This document shows, piece by piece, positions 46,650 through 57,631 of a stretch of DNA of 64,000 nucleotides. The first letter of the stretch is position 1; each line of letters begins with the position of its first letter. The position numbers and the translations under genes were made by a program. The DNA comes from Datisca glomerata. Its lineage: Eukaryota > Streptophyta > Magnoliopsida > Cucurbitales > Datiscaceae. The notes beneath the pieces are model-generated. The model was not told the origin of the DNA, did no database searches, and saw only the letters and a program-made list of their open reading frames with translations. The stretch is taken from positions 1,419,194-1,483,193 of the forward strand of contig QANY01013583.1 of the NCBI GenBank assembly GCA_003255025.1, written 5' to 3'.

Positions 46650-47240
46650 TTATCATTTTCAGAAGCTTTGGATGGATATTGCCCATTCTTCATATACTGC
46701 TTAATGTCGTAATACCATGGTCATTCGCCTGAGTCTTCTTCAATGCTTATATAGTGATACGGAAAATCTTGTTTCTCAATTTTTATGGGTTGAATTTCTT
46801 CCTTAAAGTCTGCAGTAAACATGGACACTAGATTTGCCAGTGCATCTATCATTTGATTATTCTCCCTAGGTATATGGTTAAATGAGATCATTTCAAAAGT
46901 CTGGCTTAACTTGGTTACATGTTTGTTATAAGGTATCAGCTTGGAGTCTCTAGCTTCTCATTCCCCATTTAGTTTGTCATATCACCAATAATGAATCTCC
47001 ATATACTCTAAGTTTTCTTATCTTATATCACGAGTTTCTTGTACTCCCTTGGAACATGCTTCATATTATGCAACATTATTTGTACAGTCAAAGCATAGTT
47101 TTATCGTTAATGGGAAAACTTATTATCCAGAAATATTAGGATTGCCCCAATTCCATATCCTACATAATTATATGCGCCATCAAATAACATTGTTCACAAT
47201 TTTAGGTCCGTAGATTTTTCTTCATTTTTTAATACGACTA
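46650..47240 (-). pseudogene. Archaeal-type RNase H domain of element B (Tat hallmark)
   Basis: Reading minus with stops, about 47110-47040 gives KLCFDCTNNVA.YEACSKGV, the 'F.CTNN.AEYEA...GL' motif of the second, archaeal-type RNase H found in Tat/Ogre elements. About 46925-46790 gives IPRENNQMIDALANLVSMF, the usual 'R..N..ADALA.LAS' connection to integrase. The domain is decayed but the order RT, RNase H, second RNase H, integrase is kept. Confidence 0.6.
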
Positions 47241-47327
47241 AGACATTCTCAACAGGAAAATCAAACTGCATAGGCTCATTATCTTGCACTCGTTAATCTG
47301 CCAAATAATCAGCAAGTACACTTTTTT

Positions 47328-47760
47328 TTATTGACTTACTCGTGACGTAGACAATATCATATCCCGTGAGTAAAACTTGCCATTTAGGAATTCTTCCAGA
47401 AAGAAATGTCTTTTCAAAGATATCCTTGATTGGGTCTGTCTTTGAAATTCACCAAGTTGTGTAAAGGCTAATGCACAACATGTTTTCTCCAACATTGAAT
47501 AATTTGCCTCATAATTTGTGAACCTTTTTCTTAAATAGTATATTGCTTGTTCTTTCTTTCTAGAGGCGTCATACTGGTCAAGTACACAACCCATGAATTT
47601 TTCTGTTACTGTGAGATACAAATGAGTGGCCACCCTGGAGGAGGTACAAATGTAAGCAGCTTTTGCAAGTATTACTTGATCTTCTCAAAAGTATTTTGGT
47701 AATTATCATTCCATCATTTTGTATCACTTTTGTGGAGAAGTTTAAAGATAGGCTCACAAG
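47328..47760 (-). pseudogene. RNase H (element B)
   Basis: The minus strand gives, before and in the frame 47633-47328, WWNDNYQNTFEKIK, LLTFVPPPGWPLI, then ATHLYLTVTEKFMGCVLDQY and RKRFTNYEANYSMLEKTCCA. These are the end of the RT connection and the gypsy RNase H ('L.LYL......G..L.Q', 'Y...E.....L'). A stop lies between the two parts. It is linked directly to the RT upstream. Confidence 0.75.
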
Positions 47761-47879
47761 TCGGAGTTAGCAGTGAGATGAATCAGGCTATGTAATTTAA
47801 TCTCACTAAGAAACCTTTAACTTCTTTTTGAGTTTGAGGTGGTGGCATATCAATTATGGCTCAAACCTTGTTAGGGTCA

Positions 47880-48420
47880 ACTTTTAATCATTCCTTGCTC
47901 ACGACAAAGCCAAGTAGTTTCCCTTTAGATGTTGTGAACGTACACTTTATCGGGTTAAGCTTTAACTGGAACATTCTCATCCGTTCAAATAGTTTTCGAA
48001 GAGTGGTAGTGTGATCTTCCCCTTGACGAGATTTGGCTATCATATCATCAACATACACTTCGATTTCTTTATGCATCATATCATGAAACAGTGTTATCAT
48101 TTCCCGTTGGTAAGTTTCCCCTGTATTCTTTAGCTCATATGGTATAATCTTATAACAAAATGTACCCCATAAAGTTAGAAAAATGGTTTTTTCACAATCC
48201 TTAGAAGCCATTCTAAGTTGGTAATACCCCGAAAAACCATCAATGAAAGAGAATGTTAAATGTCCTCAAGTGTTATCTACTAAGACATCGATATAGGATA
48301 ATGGAAAATTATCCTTGGGGCTTGCCCAATTTAAGTCTCTATAATTGACGCACATTCTTACTTTCTCATTTTTCTTCGGCACTTGGACTATGTTAACAAC
48401 CCATTCAGTGTATTTTTCTA
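47880..48420 (-). pseudogene. Reverse transcriptase (element B)
   Basis: From about 48405 downwards: NEKVRMCVNYRDLNWASPKD (RT motif 'V.....DLN.A.PKD.FPL'), then FSFIDGFSGYYQL, and the open frame 48211-47888 beginning MASKDCEKTIFLTLWGTFCY with EIEVYVDDMIAKS (YVDD at residues 53-56) and LKLNPIKCTFTTSKGKLLGF. The active site motif YVDD is intact although neighbouring frames have stops, e.g. within DNT.GHLTFS. Clearly Ty3/gypsy. Confidence 0.85.
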
Positions 48421-49692
48421 CTTCTAGAAAACCTGCATCTACTTGCTATTTAACTTTTTCTTTGATCTGTACCAGCATGTTTGATTTCATTTTCCATAAA
48501 TTTTATCACACTGGTTTGGTTTCGGGCATAAGTGGTAAACGATGGACCATAATATCAGTTCTTAGACCTGGTATATCTTGGTAAGACCATGCAAAGATGT
48601 CCATATACTCCTTGAGTAAGTCAGTTAATTGTTGGCGGTTCTCTCTTGTCACAGAAGTGCCAATTTGGACTTCTTTTGTCTCTCCACCAATCCTAAATTT
48701 ATCACCACCATTAACACATGATAAAGTTGAGTTATTTTATCATCCTCTTCTACCATTCTTAACATTTCCAAAAATGTTTCAAAATTATCTTCATCACTTT
48801 TTCCTGGCACTACGCTAAGAATGGAATTGTCGAAGTTATTGCTTATGCCCATGTTTTCAAAATCCCCATTTTCAAACTCTTGAAAATCCCTAAGAAGCAC
48901 TGGCAGCTCGGTGACATCCTAACTGTTAAGCTCATGATTTGAATTGTATCAAGAAACCAAGTCTTTTATACTTGCACTTGATGATTTTTCTATGATAGCA
49001 GATACTGAAAGCTGGGCTAGATCGTCTTCGAATGAAATTCCCTAACTTCTAAAAGATTCAGAAATATGAGGTATGATTTCCATCTCCATATCGAATTCCC
49101 TATTTTTAAGCCTAGCAATTCTCTTTTCTTTCTTTTGAGCTGCCACTCTCCCTTTATCAGCCTTAGTCAGTCTATATCCAAGCTCAAACCTTAGTTCATT
49201 CTTCTCCTATTAGATTAGCTTATGTATGCCTTGATGCTCACTCCTAAGTCATTTTTCCTGGATTGTATCCCTTTTTATCATCAGCTTTGCCTTCATATAA
49301 GATGCGTTTGGTAGGCTTAATGTTGGAGCGAGCTTCTCATTAACAATAAATGTGGTTTCATAATTTCAAAGGATCAAATGAGCACTCCAATACTTCTTCT
49401 ACTACCTCAACATATGGCATGGTGGCCGACTTGGACATCTGTAAGTATTCTTCCCTATATATACAAATGAGTTTATGATCTACTATAAATTTTAGCTTTT
49501 GGTGTAAAATAGACAATACTATCCCAACAGAGTGAATCTATAGTCGACCAAAAGAAAAATGTATGCTAGAGTTATGTCCATCACTTGAAAAATAATTTTA
49601 AATAGGCATGGTCTGATCTAAATTGGTATCTCAGTGTCTTCGATTACTTCTCTCCAAGTGTCGTTGAATGCTCTTACTATCATCATGCTCAG
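48421..49692 (-). pseudogene. Protease-RT linker of element B, degenerate
   Basis: The minus strand shows fragments typical of the Tat linker, such as the acidic segment 48900-48649 (LLRDFQEFENGDFENMGISN) and GFLEVEKYTEWV near 48430. No catalytic motif is visible and many stops interrupt it. It holds the polyprotein segment between protease and RT. Confidence 0.5.
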
Positions 49693-50160
49693 TCATATAT
49701 GTGTCACATCAACATGGAGCTTTGCTTGTGTGGATCTTGTCATTACATTTAGAGACGAACCGTTATCATTCAATACTTTTGCAACAACATAATCCTTACA
49801 CATTACTGATGTATGTAGAGCACTGGTGTGTCCAGTATCATCGACGGGGATTTCATCATCTGTGAAGTAATAATTTGTTGCAGTAATATTTTTCACAATT
49901 TCACTCAACTTATCCACTGTAATGTCGTGACAGATATATGCTTGATTCAAAACCTTCAATAATGCTTGACGATGTGGTTCAGAATTAAGAAACAGTGATA
50001 GTAAGGATATGCGAGCAGGTAAGCGATTAAGTAGTTCTATCACCTTATACTCTCTTTGCTTGATGAGCTTTAAAATTTCACATACTTCTTCTTCAGACAC
50101 TAATCCTTTTTTCTCCGTACCCTTCATTATGTCTGGGTCTATCACTTGGTCGCCATACAT
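49693..50160 (-). pseudogene. Retropepsin-type protease region (element B)
   Basis: A 155-codon open frame. The first half (EEEVCEILKLIKQREYKVIE, LLNRLPARISLLSLFLNSEP) is the conserved Tat gag-protease spacer. The second half contains KVLNDNGSSLNVM at about residues 127-140, with the retropepsin-like active-site triad seen as D-N-G, the form usual in this lineage. The normal strand following it (to an I-D-A or G segment) is lost after the stop at 49693. Confidence 0.75.
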
Positions 50161-50602
50161 CTCTCCTCGAAACTCATGACCATTGTCACCTTCTTTGACT
50201 TTCCCGTTCCTTTACCTTTAAAACTTGTTGCTTTTATTCATTTTAAGAACATGCGACGTGTAGCATTTTCCACTCCTTATCATTCCACTTATATATGAAA
50301 TGTTAGTTATGGGAAGATCGAGGTCCGATGGATTTAGCGTTTGAATATGTCATTATCGCTTGCAATAACCTCATATCCGTACCTTCATGGTACTACTCTT
50401 GAATCTTTGTAAGCAAATGCACCCGATATTTGGATCATGATGGGCTTTGGAGCATAAGATGGGCGGTGCAAGTTGATTTTTCCTCTTAATGTATTGTGAG
50501 AGGTTTTGGGACATAGGATGCCACTTTGACACTTACTTCAGATGATTCTTTAGTTATCATGAGGACTAAAGAATCATTTTTCTAGTAAATATTTTCTCCT
50601 TT

Positions 50603-51030
50603 CTAACTTATGGACTTTCTTTGCATTTCCATTTCAAGATCACCAAATTCCTCAATTGTAGGCCAACTCACATTCTCATGAATCAAACAATGAAAGTCAT
50701 GCATATGTTTCCTAGAAATGTCTTTGTCCTCGAAGTGTGTTAGGTAGATGTACCTCACTTTAGAAAGATGATGGAAACGTGTTTCCATTGATATGCTCAC
50801 ATCTTCCATATTCTTCTTATCATATGAAAATGATTCCTCAATTCCGTTTATAGCATGGTTCCTATGATTTGGTAGAGGGCTAGAATATATATTCGTGTTC
50901 ACATTAGCCTTTTTGAAATTCAACCATCCAAATTTGATCAATGCTTGCACTCTACCTTTTAATGTCCTGAAATTTTTAGTCGAATGTCCCACTGCCCTAA
51001 CATGATAATCACATGGAGTAGGATCATTCC
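50603..51030 (-). pseudogene. Gag C-terminus / cysteine-histidine region (element B)
   Basis: The frame from 50992 reads GHSTKNFRTLKGRVQALIKF then GWLNFKKANVN. It matches the plant Tat/gypsy motif 'C..H...GH.T..C..LK..VQ.LI..G.L.F', with a Cys replaced (NFRTLK). The residues just upstream of 50992, CDYHVRAV, fit the start of the motif. Later residues (SWPTIEEFGDLEMEMQRK) are of unknown role. Confidence 0.6.
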
Positions 51031-51379
51031 ACCTTGGGTGTATAGTAGCTGAAAAGGTTCATATCAACACTAATTGATTATTCCACATTAATTATGGTAG
51101 GAGTTCTATATCAGACATGGGGATTTGATCACATTGGATGAAATGCTAATTATATATATTTCTCCTTAAAGGATGATCAACCTAACCAACATTTCACTGG
51201 AGAGTTGGTGGTCTTAGACCAGATCTCGGGTTATTTTGAAATGTTGATCGTTGAAAGTGATAATTGTACGGCATTTGTCATATATGATGTGGTAGATTTG
51301 AGTCCTTCACTATACTTTGAAAATCCGGGCTCGGGGTTCACAACTTGTTATGGGTATCAAAATTGATTGTCTGTACCTC

Positions 51380-52480
51380 TCATTTTTTTCTTTGAAGGTG
51401 AGACCCCTTCTTGACGGAGGATGCATCTGATATGACTTCTGAAATTCTACCATTCTTTATCCAATATTCATTTCTTTCACCAATCACTATAATGTCAGAG
51501 ACGTTGTTCAAAGCATTTCCAATCATCCTATCATAGAATGGAAATCTCAAGGTATTGATAAAAATTGCAACCATTTCTTTTTCTGACAAGGCTGGTTGTA
51601 CCTGAGCAGCTAATTCCCTCCACCTTTGCATATATTCTTTAAAGCTTTTAATAGGCCTTTTCTCCAATCTTTGCAGATCAAGACGATCAGGAGCTATGTC
51701 TATATTGAACTTGTACTGTCCTAGAAAAGTATCAACTAAATCTTTCTACCTCCGAATATGTTAGCTATCCAGGTGGATGTACCAGCGAGATGTTGTCGCC
51801 ATTAGGTTTTCTTAAAAGAAATGAATCAACATCTTATCATCATTTGCGCAAGTAGCCAATTTTCTGCTGGACATAATAAAGTGACTTCTCAGGCACGTAT
51901 TACCGTCATATTTTTGAAACTCGGGTAGTTTAAATTTGTCAGGGATGGTTACGTCCAGGACCATACATAATTGGGTGACATAAATAGTAATGACACATTT
52001 GATCCTTCAATAATGCACAATCTCTTCTCTAGAAAATCCATTTGATCTCCAATAGTGGGTCTTCGCTTAGTTTAGTAATGGGCCTCTTTGTGGAGTGAAA
52101 GATTGGTTATGGCCAGGTGCCATTGTCGATGTGTTGTACCCATTTTTCCCTGTTTGCACCATTTCTTGGACATTTGAAAATGAATAGTGTTGGATATTTA
52201 CTAGTAATGATGAAGCATGCTAAAACTGGTCACCCTAATGACGTAGGTAGGTTGGAGTGAATCTAGGAGAGTAAAGTTGTCTATTATTTGAAAGTTGATC
52301 TTATGATGATTAAGAGCCCCTTGGGGACTCTCAAAACAAGCTTGTCCTTTGCTAGTGGCGAGGAGTTTCAGGAGTCTGGCCATTTGCTCTTTCAGCTCTA
52401 TGATTTCTTGTTTCATTTCATCTCGTGATTGCTCTTTTTCTTGCTCATCGATGACCCAAACTTGAGCTCGCGTTCAATAG
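51380..52480 (-). pseudogene. Tat-type gag (element B), frameshifted
   Basis: N-terminal part 52416-52201 (KQEIIELKEQMARLLKLLAT) corresponds to element A's 35090 region. Core fragments follow at 52000-51750, and the frame 51667-51380 contains MEKRPIKSFKEYMQRWRELA, AQVQPALSEKEMVAIFINTL and FYDRMIGNA. Same gag family as element A, with stops and frameshifts throughout. Confidence 0.75.
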
Positions 52481-53211
52481 GGATGACAAAGTTGATGGAC
52501 TATTTTTGAAAAGTTTCTTAAAATAAATAAAAATAAAACAATGAGATTGTAAAATTTGCTATGAAAAATAAGAATAAAATAAATGAAAGTAAATTTATGC
52601 ATGAGAATGATACTACGCAAAGTGAAAGTTTAGAAGTACTCAATTCCATTCAATTAGTATAGCCATCCTCATGGTCTCTAAAATATGAATGAATTGAATA
52701 CTCTTTTACAATCCCTATTACGCAGCATGGTGTATGTATGCAAAGAGAAAGATAAAGTCATAAGTGAAACAATGAGGAAAAAATGCTTGATTACTATCAG
52801 ACATATATACATAAACAAAATTAATCATGATACCCTATTTAAATGGAATCTCTATTACTATCAATCATTGGTCATGACATGGGCTCTAAAAATATAATAC
52901 ATGTGTGATTGGGCTCTAAAATCTCTTAATAGGCTTCTAGGTCGTCGACACTGTTATCCAAACGGAGTAACATGGGCCTCCAAACGGTATGCTGAAATGG
53001 TCGACCTTAGTGAGAAATTTTATGAGTCTGCACGGGAACCGCAATTCCATGAAGGGAAAGACCAAGTACTAAAATATGTGTGTGAAATTAAAAATTATGC
53101 AAAGAAATATATAACATAAAAAACTATATATAACTAGAAGCATGAATAAGAACAACAAATGGATCAAATAAATAAGATAAAATAAAAGTATCCCAATAGG
53201 TATACAAAAAA
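52481..53211 (-). other. 5' leader of element B; primer site deleted
   Basis: Colinear with 35150-36050 of element A. It ends near 53165, where A continues to the primer-binding site and LTR end. Here the primer site and the last 250-300 bp of the LTR are deleted, and LTR homology resumes at about 53212. Confidence 0.7.
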
Positions 53212-54789
53212 TGAATAAATAAAATAAAATAAAAGTGAAATAAATTTATTTATGAATATCCCATTAGGTATGTTTTGTATCATAAAAATGAATCAAAATA
53301 AATTACCTTTAATAGGTGGTACAAAGACCATTGAAAAGTAATTTTTTTTTAAACCAAAGCATTATTTGAGCTATTCTCAATATCTCGAAAATAACTTCTC
53401 ATCTCAGTAATTCGAGAAAATTGGTATCCAAAAAATCTCGAAGTCTGTCATAGAATTTTTAAGCAATATTCAAATTTACAAGATTTAAAATCTAATAGTT
53501 ATGATTGTAACTCATACATATATGTGCTACTCAATTATAAGTGAATGAGTCAAGAATACATATTATCAAAATAAACCTAACAACATGGTAAGAATACATA
53601 AATAAATAACAAATAAACAAAGACAAAATTATGACTATAAGAAAGAATAAAAGGAAGAAAAGTACCCAAAAAATAAATTTGATAGAAAAAATGGAATGTT
53701 TAAAATGTGTAAAAAATGAATAGTACAAAATTGCTTAGGATAAGAGAAAGACACGACAAAAACATGTAAAAATGATAAAAAAAAATTAGTAGAAGAAGAA
53801 AAGAAGAAAAAATAATAATAAAAGTACACCAGCTCATTGTTTGAGCTGGTGACACAAAGGACAAAGCTACTACACAGCTCTTTGTAGTGTTTTTTCATTT
53901 GAATTTTTTGTTAAATTTTTTTTGGGTTTAAGTTTACTTTATCAATTTTGATCATAAGCTATTAGTTATCATTATTTTTTTCTTTAGTCATGGCTATGCA
54001 ACTAACAAAGAAAAATTATGAACGGTAATTAGTTAAACCAAGTGTAAAAAATAATGATAAAAATCTTAAAATAAAATATAATTTTTATATAAATATACTT
54101 TTTTAATTTTGACTATATAGTCTACTAGTTATCATTATTTTATTTTCTTCAATCATTTCTAATCAAATAGTAAAGAAGAATAACGGACGGTAACTAGTCC
54201 AACCTAGTGTCACCAAAAATGATGATAATATTTAAAAACAACTAGTGAAGATATTAAAAAAGATTCAAAGCTTTAATATTTGCATAATCCTTATCTATAT
54301 AGATGCTCAACTCTCTACGTTGTATTTTATGCATGAGAAATTTCATGGGAGGATTTTCATACAATGTACACTTTCAACTCATTATAGAGTTGATTCACAT
54401 TGAGTTGATTTATACACCCTCAAAAAAACTTTATACATATCCTCATTGATTGAGTTGAAGATAAAAAATATGTCATTATTAAACTTGTAAGTTTTTAAAA
54501 GAAGAAAATCATCAATGTATTGAAATAAAATTCAAGATTAAGAGTGAAAAATCAAGAAAATAAACAAATACTTCTACTTTTACTTATGGAAAGAAAAAAG
54601 TATACAGTACATGAGTATAGATGATAAATAATGAAGAGCAATGAACAATATATTTTTTGAGCTAAAGTGCATGAAATTTAAATTATTTTAAAAAAGAATG
54701 AAAGAAGATGAATAGTAATAGATACTATTCTTCTTCTCCTTTCTCTCACACTATGTCTCTCTCTTCAAGAAAAATCTCTTATATTTCTA

Positions 54790-54970
54790 AATTTCTCTCT
54801 CCAAATAGACATTTTCTCCTTCTCTCTCCAAAAGACCACCCTTCTCTTTCTCTCTCCAAAAGACCACCCTTCTCTTTCTCTCTCCAAAAGACCATTTCTC
54901 TCTCTCCAAAAGACCTCATCTCTTTCTCTTTCCAAAAGACCTCCCATCTTTCTCTTTCCAAAAGACATTC
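54790..54970 (+). repeat. CT-rich tandem repeat, about 27 bp, in Tat LTR
   Basis: TCTCTCTCCAAAAGACCACC repeats five to six times just downstream of the TATA box in element orientation, so in the 5' leader of the transcript. Versions of it occur at 43925-44105 and, in reverse, at 230-360. The open frames on both strands here are by-products of the repeat. Confidence 0.8.
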
Positions 54971-54992
54971 ACTCAAGTGAATGACTCACTTT

Positions 54993-55002
54993 CTATTTAT
55001 AC
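54993..55002 (-). promoter_or_regulatory. TATA box of element B 5' LTR
   Basis: CTATTTATAC (minus: GTATAAATAG) at the position conserved between LTR copies, about 230 bp from the LTR start. Confidence 0.55.
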
Positions 55003-55226
55003 GCAAAATTAGTGTTTTTCTTTTTTTCTTTTAGTCCTTATACTCTTTTTTTATTTTTTTAGTCGTTGGACTCTTTTTCTTATTCTTTACTCATTGGACT
55101 ATTTTTCTATTTAAGACATTTGAATTTTATTAAAAATAATCCATATAGTTTTAGACTAGTATATGGATAAAAAAAATAAAGTATGTATGTTTAAAGTATT
55201 GGACTAGACAAACTATGGTATCTACA

Positions 55227-55262
55227 TGTAGACAATGGGTGACAGGCCACTACAAGTCCTTA
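55227..55262 (+). pseudogene. Short copy of the element C junction sequence
   Basis: TGTAGACAATGGGTGACAGG then CCACTACAAGTCCTT matches 44363-44397 (TGCAGCCTAAGGGTGACGAG, CCATTCTAAGTCCTT) at 26 of 35 bases, and starts at the equivalent LTR border. So element B's far end also sits at the same site of a C-type pol. Homology ends at about 55262. Confidence 0.6.
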
Positions 55263-55279
55263 TTATAACCACAACCTCC

Positions 55280-55684
55280 AAAATTGAGAAATGTGTAAAA
55301 TATAAATAAAGATAAATAATAAAATGCAGAATACAAAGAACTTAAGTGGTCCAGTGGTGTACCTATGTCCACGAGTGAAGATGAGATGAATTTCACTGAT
55401 CAACAAAGAGAATGTCAAAAGCATTCACGAACTCAAATATCACAAACCCAAATATTAAACTAAAATAGAACATTAGAATATTCATAGATGCCACACAAAT
55501 TTCTCCATATCTAGTATAACTTGGTACAATACAAAAATGGAGAGATAAATCATATTTATAACTAATGTGGGACAAAAATGAAAATTCACATTTGAAGCCA
55601 TGACTCAACAATTATCATTTTCAAAATGACCTAATTTGCAAATTTGCATGTAGTCTTCAATGATTTGCTACATTTTCCTGAACA
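55280..55684 (-). mobile_element. Probable copia-type LTR remnant
   Basis: The minus strand starts TGTTCAGGAAAATG at 55684. It passes TTGTCCCACATTAGTTATAAATATG (a TATA-containing block common in plant LTRs; shown here in part) and 'CACTCGTGGACATAGGTACACC', then CCACTTAAGTTCTTTGTATTC, to about 55284 (CATTTCTCA). This layout is familiar from short plant copia LTRs. No primer site or internal region is attached, and borders are uncertain. Confidence 0.4.
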
Positions 55685-55689
55685 ATAAA

Positions 55690-56768
55690 TGATAGTATCT
55701 AATTATTATTTATCTCAAAATTTATTTATCAAATAGCTTCGTTTAGAGTTTACCTCTATTGAGTTTTATCGTAACTTTTTTTGTCAAAAAGAGGAGAATT
55801 ACACAACTCTGAGTTTGAACTTTATATATTAAGAGGATGATATCTTTATCTCATGATAATTGGGCTCCATGTCCTGATTAATTTTTGTTCAAGTTGGCAA
55901 AACTAATTTTAGTATTACAACTTATTCATTACATGAACGAAAATGAAACATCAAACAAAAAAATTGGTGGTTGCAAATTCCTTAATCTTATTAAAATTAT
56001 CCACAATAAAAATTATCATGGTAAGAAAATGGTAGCATACCAATATGAAAATGAACTGCACTATCATAAGCAAAGAACAATTCTAGTAATTATAGAGTAA
56101 CTAATTAATTGATAAAATCTTAAGTGATCCATTGATATGACAATCAGTTGATCACTAATAAGTAAATTTTTGGGAATTTGATGGATTCGTTGGATTTCTA
56201 ACAGAAATAGATTATGCGTGCTCCTAACATCTAATAGCGTGACGCACCCACTTCTTCTGTATGATTTGTGACTAGCCTCTCGACACGTTAGTATGCTGAC
56301 ATTTTCATGACTCGATTGAATGACTAATCCAAAAGAGCAATTATTAGAGGTGCCGACCACATTGTGACCTGGGACGCCACGTATAGGTAATCGTGTCCAT
56401 GAATTTAGATCTAAACAGGTGTGGTTTTGTTGAGAACAGAAATTGAAAAGGTAAATTTTATATTCTACTTATTTTTTTTAAATTCAAACAGAACATTGAT
56501 TTATACATTCAACGGACAGGATTACCTGTCACAATATGACCCATAGTCTTAATAATTACTCCAAATGAACTAAAGCTTCTAGATCTTGCTGACGTGCTCC
56601 CCATGAGCACTTCTTTAAAACCTTTTGTTTGGACAAGTTGTGAGTCATCTGTACCGCGTCTCTAACGTGGGATCATTTTCCAAGGCTGCGAGTTGGGCCT
56701 TTTGGGACTCTCATTGATTTCAGAAATTATAGTATTTAGGAAATTAAAGTAAATTTTTAGAGTTATAA
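55690..56768. other. AT-rich DNA without recognised gene
   Basis: Short frames occur (e.g. 56360-56064 minus, 55885-56100 plus) but none resembles a protein I know. A less AT-rich patch lies at about 56580-56705 (GACGTGCTCC, GTACCGCGTC). Confidence 0.4.
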
Positions 56769-57628
56769 GTTTGTTTGATAATTCGTATTGTATAGTATTA
56801 AAAATAAGATAGCTATTTTAGTACTGTCTGACGTTTGGTAAAAATATTAAAATCGTATTAGCTATTATGGTGGGACTCTTTAGTCCCACCCACATGAGAT
56901 AATTTAGTCCCATCCTTTTAGGGGGGACTACACCGGATTAAATTTTTTTTTAATTTATATCTTAAAATGATTTTTTTAAATAATTTTTTTTATTAAAATG
57001 ATTTTTTTAAATAATTTTTTTTATTAAAATGATTTTTTTAATTTATATCTTACACGAACTTCACTCACTAACAAAAATAATTTTTGAATTTTTGAAAGGT
57101 GGAAAATTTGTTACTCGTGACTTAATTTTACCAATTTTCAAAGTCATTTCTATATTTTTCTTCCTTTTTCTGAATTTTTAGAGCCTCTCAATCATATGAG
57201 TGGTTCACTAATTATTTATATATTTTAAATAATTTATTTTGTGTATTAAAAATTCAATGAATTTTTTTTCTAATTTCAATGTTTATAACTATAAATTATC
57301 ACTATGTTAAAGTTTACGGGTATAATTAAATTACATTTTTAATCAAAAAGCTAGGAAATTTATGGTGATAGCATGAATTAGATAATTTATTTTATAGTTG
57401 AAAATGTAAAATAACATGTTAATGAATTTTAAAATAAGTTTTTGTAGATCAAATCACAACAAACAGTTTTACAATCTAGTACAATAACGTATCAAACATT
57501 GTATAAGTGTTATAGTTTTTTAAATAATGCAACGCTAAACGCTGGACAATATTATTTAATACAGTACAGTACAGTCCGACAGATTTAGTATAGTACTATT
57601 CAGTACTATCCTGACTGCCAAACGAGCC
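56769..57628. mobile_element. PIF/Harbinger-like non-autonomous element
   Basis: The right end reads inwards (minus) GGCTCGTTTGGCAGTCAGGA then TAGTACTGAATAGTACTATA, directly bordered by TTA (57629-57631). TTA/TAA target sites and 'GG.C.GTTTGG' termini are typical of PIF/Harbinger-derived MITEs. The left end near 56769 (GTTTGTTTGATAATTCGTAT .. AGTACTGTCTGACGTTTGG) is only a weak inverted copy. The interior has no transposase; it has a 31-bp tandem repeat and a small stem GGTGGGACT/AGTCCCACC at 56869-56890. The right terminal 200 bp match, inverted, 62795-63030. Confidence 0.5.
56964..57055 (+). repeat. 31-bp tandem repeat, three copies
   Basis: AAAATGATTTTTTTAAATAA plus TTTTTTTTATT repeats at 56964, 56995 and 57026, nearly identical, hence recent. 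Confidence 0.85.
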
Positions 57629-57631
57629 TTA

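Larger units (their letters stand above)
53212..55226 (-). mobile_element. Tat-type LTR (5' LTR of element B), 3' end deleted
   Basis: Minus orientation, starting TGTAGATACCATAGTTTGTC at 55226. It shows the TATA box at 54993-55002, a 27-bp CT-rich tandem array (about 54790-54970; TCTCTCTCCAAAAGACC) and the AGGTA..CCCATT block near 53255. The terminal TGTGACA end is absent. A hairpin ACCAGCTCA/TGAGCTGGT lies at about 53829-53851 in the segment that differs among all LTR copies. Confidence 0.85.

Noticed and set aside
54708..54980. Ser/Lys/Pro-rich plus frame and two Glu/Arg-rich minus frames
   Set aside because: They are products of the 27-bp CT-rich tandem repeat of the LTR leader.
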